From IMG/VR virus record IMGVR_UViG_3300020034_000045, positions 1 through 38,823 of that record: a DNA stretch of 38,823 bases. One strand, written 5' to 3'. Shown one piece after another: positions 37,147 to 38,823 of this stretch. The position numbers and the translations under genes were made by a program. This DNA is from a virus. The notes below the pieces were generated by a model. That model was given only the letters and a program-made list of their open reading frames with translations, was not told where the DNA came from and did no database searches. Numbering within the stretch: position 1 is the stretch's first letter; each line of letters opens with the position of its first letter.

Positions 37147-38823
37147 ATGAGCGGCCTCCGCTCACTTCTCACCGAAACGCCGGAGTACCTGACCACCGAG
37201 TCTGGCCTCGCCATTTTCCTCGAAGGCACGATCCTTGGTCCCACGGCGCCCGACCGCCGCTTCATTCTCGTCGAGATCGAAGCCTACAAACCCGGCGGCG
37301 TGACGCTGACTCTGGATCAAGGCCACGGCACGCACCCACACGGCACGCTGGCGCAACTTGGCGGCGCGCTCGAGGCGACTGACACGATCCGGGCATCCGA
37401 CATCGGCTACCGCACCGCTCCGGCCGACGTGGGCGGCCCCGTGCCATACCCACCCCTGCTCAGCGACGCGCTCCAGATCGACAACAAGGTCTACCTGGAA
37501 GGTCCGCAGGCAGCCGTATCAGCGGCGTGGGGCAACGCCGTCCTCGCCAATCCAGATCGCTACTACGATTCGATCCCCGCCAGTTGGAACAGTGACGCGC
37601 GTCCGGTGCGCATTCTTACTGGCCTCAAGACCTGGGACCGGTGGCGACAATACTATGTGGACCCGCCGTACGACAGCCTGACCTTGATGTTCGCCGGCCG
37701 GGCGCGGCCGTGGTTCCTGTCCGAGACCGCTCTGACCATCCCGTTGCGCGACGCCAGCTATTGGCTGGACCGGGCCTATCAAACCGCCACCTATGGCGGG
37801 ACCGGGGGCTACGACGGGACTGTGGCACTGACCGGCAAGCCGATCCCGCGCACCCGCGGCGGGACGGCCCTGTACCCGGTCCTAAACGTCACGCCGACGT
37901 TGGTCGATCCGGTCAACCGTATCTACCAGTACAACGACGCTCGCGGGACCGTCGTCGCGCTCTACGAAGGCGGCGCCCTGACCATCACGTTCCAGAGCGA
38001 TACGACCAATTTGTATTCCGGCACGACCACCCCGGGGCAGTACAGGACCGACAATAGCCGCGGCCTCTTCCAACTCGGGTCCCCGCCCGCCCCGGCCTAC
38101 GCGATCACCGCCGATGTAACGGGCCAGTTCCCGGTCGCGGGCGCGATCACGACTACCGCCGCGATCGCTCGTTACATGATGACCGAGGATATGCTCCTGC
38201 CGTTGGCGAGCATCGATCTCGCGTCATTCACGGTCGCCGCCATAGCTTACCCCTACGTCGCCGGGATGTATTTCGACTCCAGCGCATCGCCGTCCGGGAT
38301 CGACGTCATCTCCGTCATGCTCGGCGGTTTCGGCGCCAGGCTGATCGCGCGACGAGACGGGACGCTCGCGGCGTTCGTGCTCCGCGCATTGACCGGTAGC
38401 GAAATGCCGGCGACTACGCTTGACGCATCCAACCTCGCGAGTCTTGTCTCTCGCCAGTTGCCCGCATCACTGGATCCTCCGCCATCCCGGTCCAGGTACC
38501 AATACGCGCGAAACTACACGATTCAAACGAGCGGCCTCAACACCGCGACGGCCACCGCCGCTCATATCCAGGCCATCGCACAGGCCGGGCAGGTAGCGGC
38601 GCGTTCCAGTAGCCCCGTGTTGATCGCGTACAGAAACCCAAACGATCGTGGGCCTATCTCCGGTGCGTTGCTGAAAGAGTCTGACGCGCAAGCTGTGGCG
38701 GACGCTGACCTCGCGCTGTGGGGCGTCCGGCGCCGTATTTACGACGCGTCAGTCCCGACCGAACTCGCGATGGACCTCGATATCGGCGACGTGGTCAGCC
38801 TGCGGTACGCGATGGACGACCTG
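37147..38823 (+). CDS. tail tip/baseplate hub-like protein (partial, runs off the window)
   Basis: ATG 37147 opens a frame with no stop for 559 codons to the window edge. The first ~190 residues form a beta-sandwich-like domain (GVTLTLDQGHGTHPHGT; VYLEGPQAAVSAAWGN). The next ~100 include VRILTGLKTWDRWRQYYVD and FAGRARPWFLSETALTIPLR with GKPIPRTRGGT, a pattern of tail proteins that cap the tube. QYRTDNSRGLFQLGSPPAPA followed by YAITADVTGQ is common to hub-type proteins, as is the late DLDIGDVVSLRYAMDD. It probably forms the tail tip or baseplate hub in place of lambda-type gpM/L/J. The assignment is by pattern and position. Confidence 0.6.
   Translation, partial: MSGLRSLLTETPEYLTTESGLAIFLEGTILGPTAPDRRFILVEIEAYKPGGVTLTLDQGHGTHPHGTLAQLGGALEATDTIRASDIGYRTAPADVGGPVPYPPLLSDALQIDNKVYLEGPQAAVSAAWGNAVLANPDRYYDSIPASWNSDARPVRILTGLKTWDRWRQYYVDPPYDSLTLMFAGRARPWFLSETALTIPLRDASYWLDRAYQTATYGGTGGYDGTVALTGKPIPRTRGGTALYPVLNVTPTLVDPVNRIYQYNDARGTVVALYEGGALTITFQSDTTNLYSGTTTPGQYRTDNSRGLFQLGSPPAPAYAITADVTGQFPVAGAITTTAAIARYMMTEDMLLPLASIDLASFTVAAIAYPYVAGMYFDSSASPSGIDVISVMLGGFGARLIARRDGTLAAFVLRALTGSEMPATTLDASNLASLVSRQLPASLDPPPSRSRYQYARNYTIQTSGLNTATATAAHIQAIAQAGQVAARSSSPVLIAYRNPNDRGPISGALLKESDAQAVADADLALWGVRRRIYDASVPTELAMDLDIGDVVSLRYAMDDL

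Noticed and set aside
36702-37382. Plus-strand frame of 226 aa across the gap and the small coiled-coil gene
   Set aside because: Arg/Pro/His-rich composition and overlap in another frame with the 56-aa gene and the tail-tip gene, both of which have better starts.
1-38823. tRNA genes, CRISPR arrays, att sites, insertion sequences
   Set aside because: No cloverleaf, regularly spaced repeats, integrase or transposase found by reading; the only mobile genes seen are the two GIY-YIG endonucleases.

Overview
The window is a contiguous piece of a long-tailed (siphovirus-type) phage or prophage with high G+C. Recognisable head and tail genes run left to right on the + strand: terminase small and large subunits, a prohead protease fused to an HK97-type capsid protein, portal, head-tail connector, head closure, tail terminator, tail tube, tail assembly chaperones, a 5.3 kb tape measure, a tail appendage and the start of a tail-tip protein. 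Gene style, the high G+C and the type of small XRE regulator suggest a proteobacterial, probably alphaproteobacterial, host. That is inference; nothing here fixes a genus. No integrase, replication gene, tRNA, CRISPR array or classical holin/endolysin cassette is visible.

Layout. 1-98: possible 3' end of an upstream gene. 108-3922: PLD-like protein, terminase small subunit, small proteins (one with a broken SLOG-like N terminus, one MerR-like) and terminase large subunit. 3958-6065: a stranded protease N terminus, then the protease/capsid fusion with a strong internal ribosome binding site for capsid alone. 6066-7085: structured RNA and a GIY-YIG endonuclease. 7105-10530: small protein, portal, and a repeat-rich fibrous protein with a chitin-binding-like C terminus. 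10527-17677: a cassette of glycosyltransferases and methyltransferases, interrupted by a second GIY-YIG endonuclease that sits between a truncated glycosyltransferase start and an intact relative. 17601-23123: a 62-aa protein with a doubled motif, two proteins sharing a repeated module, three proteins with Sec-type signal peptides, a LamG lectin and a clan GH-A-like glycosidase. 23120-27415: connector to tail tube. 27509-28323: overlapping tail chaperones. 28344-28920: a minus-strand XRE/lipoprotein cassette with its own promoter and operator. 28945-38823: tape measure with an embedded M15 peptidase, tail appendage, terminator, small coiled-coil protein and a tail-tip protein cut by the window end.

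How it fits together. Most genes overlap by 1 to 35 nt (ATGA, TGATG, TAATG junctions), so translation is coupled along long transcripts. About 12.6 kb of sugar-handling accessory genes separates the portal region from the connector that should bind it. The cassette combines GT-A and GT-B glycosyltransferases, three SAM methyltransferases, a lectin and a glycosidase. It suggests a phage that decorates its own virion, or modifies and digests host surface glycans. The minus-strand XRE-lipoprotein pair looks like a lysogenic-conversion moron.
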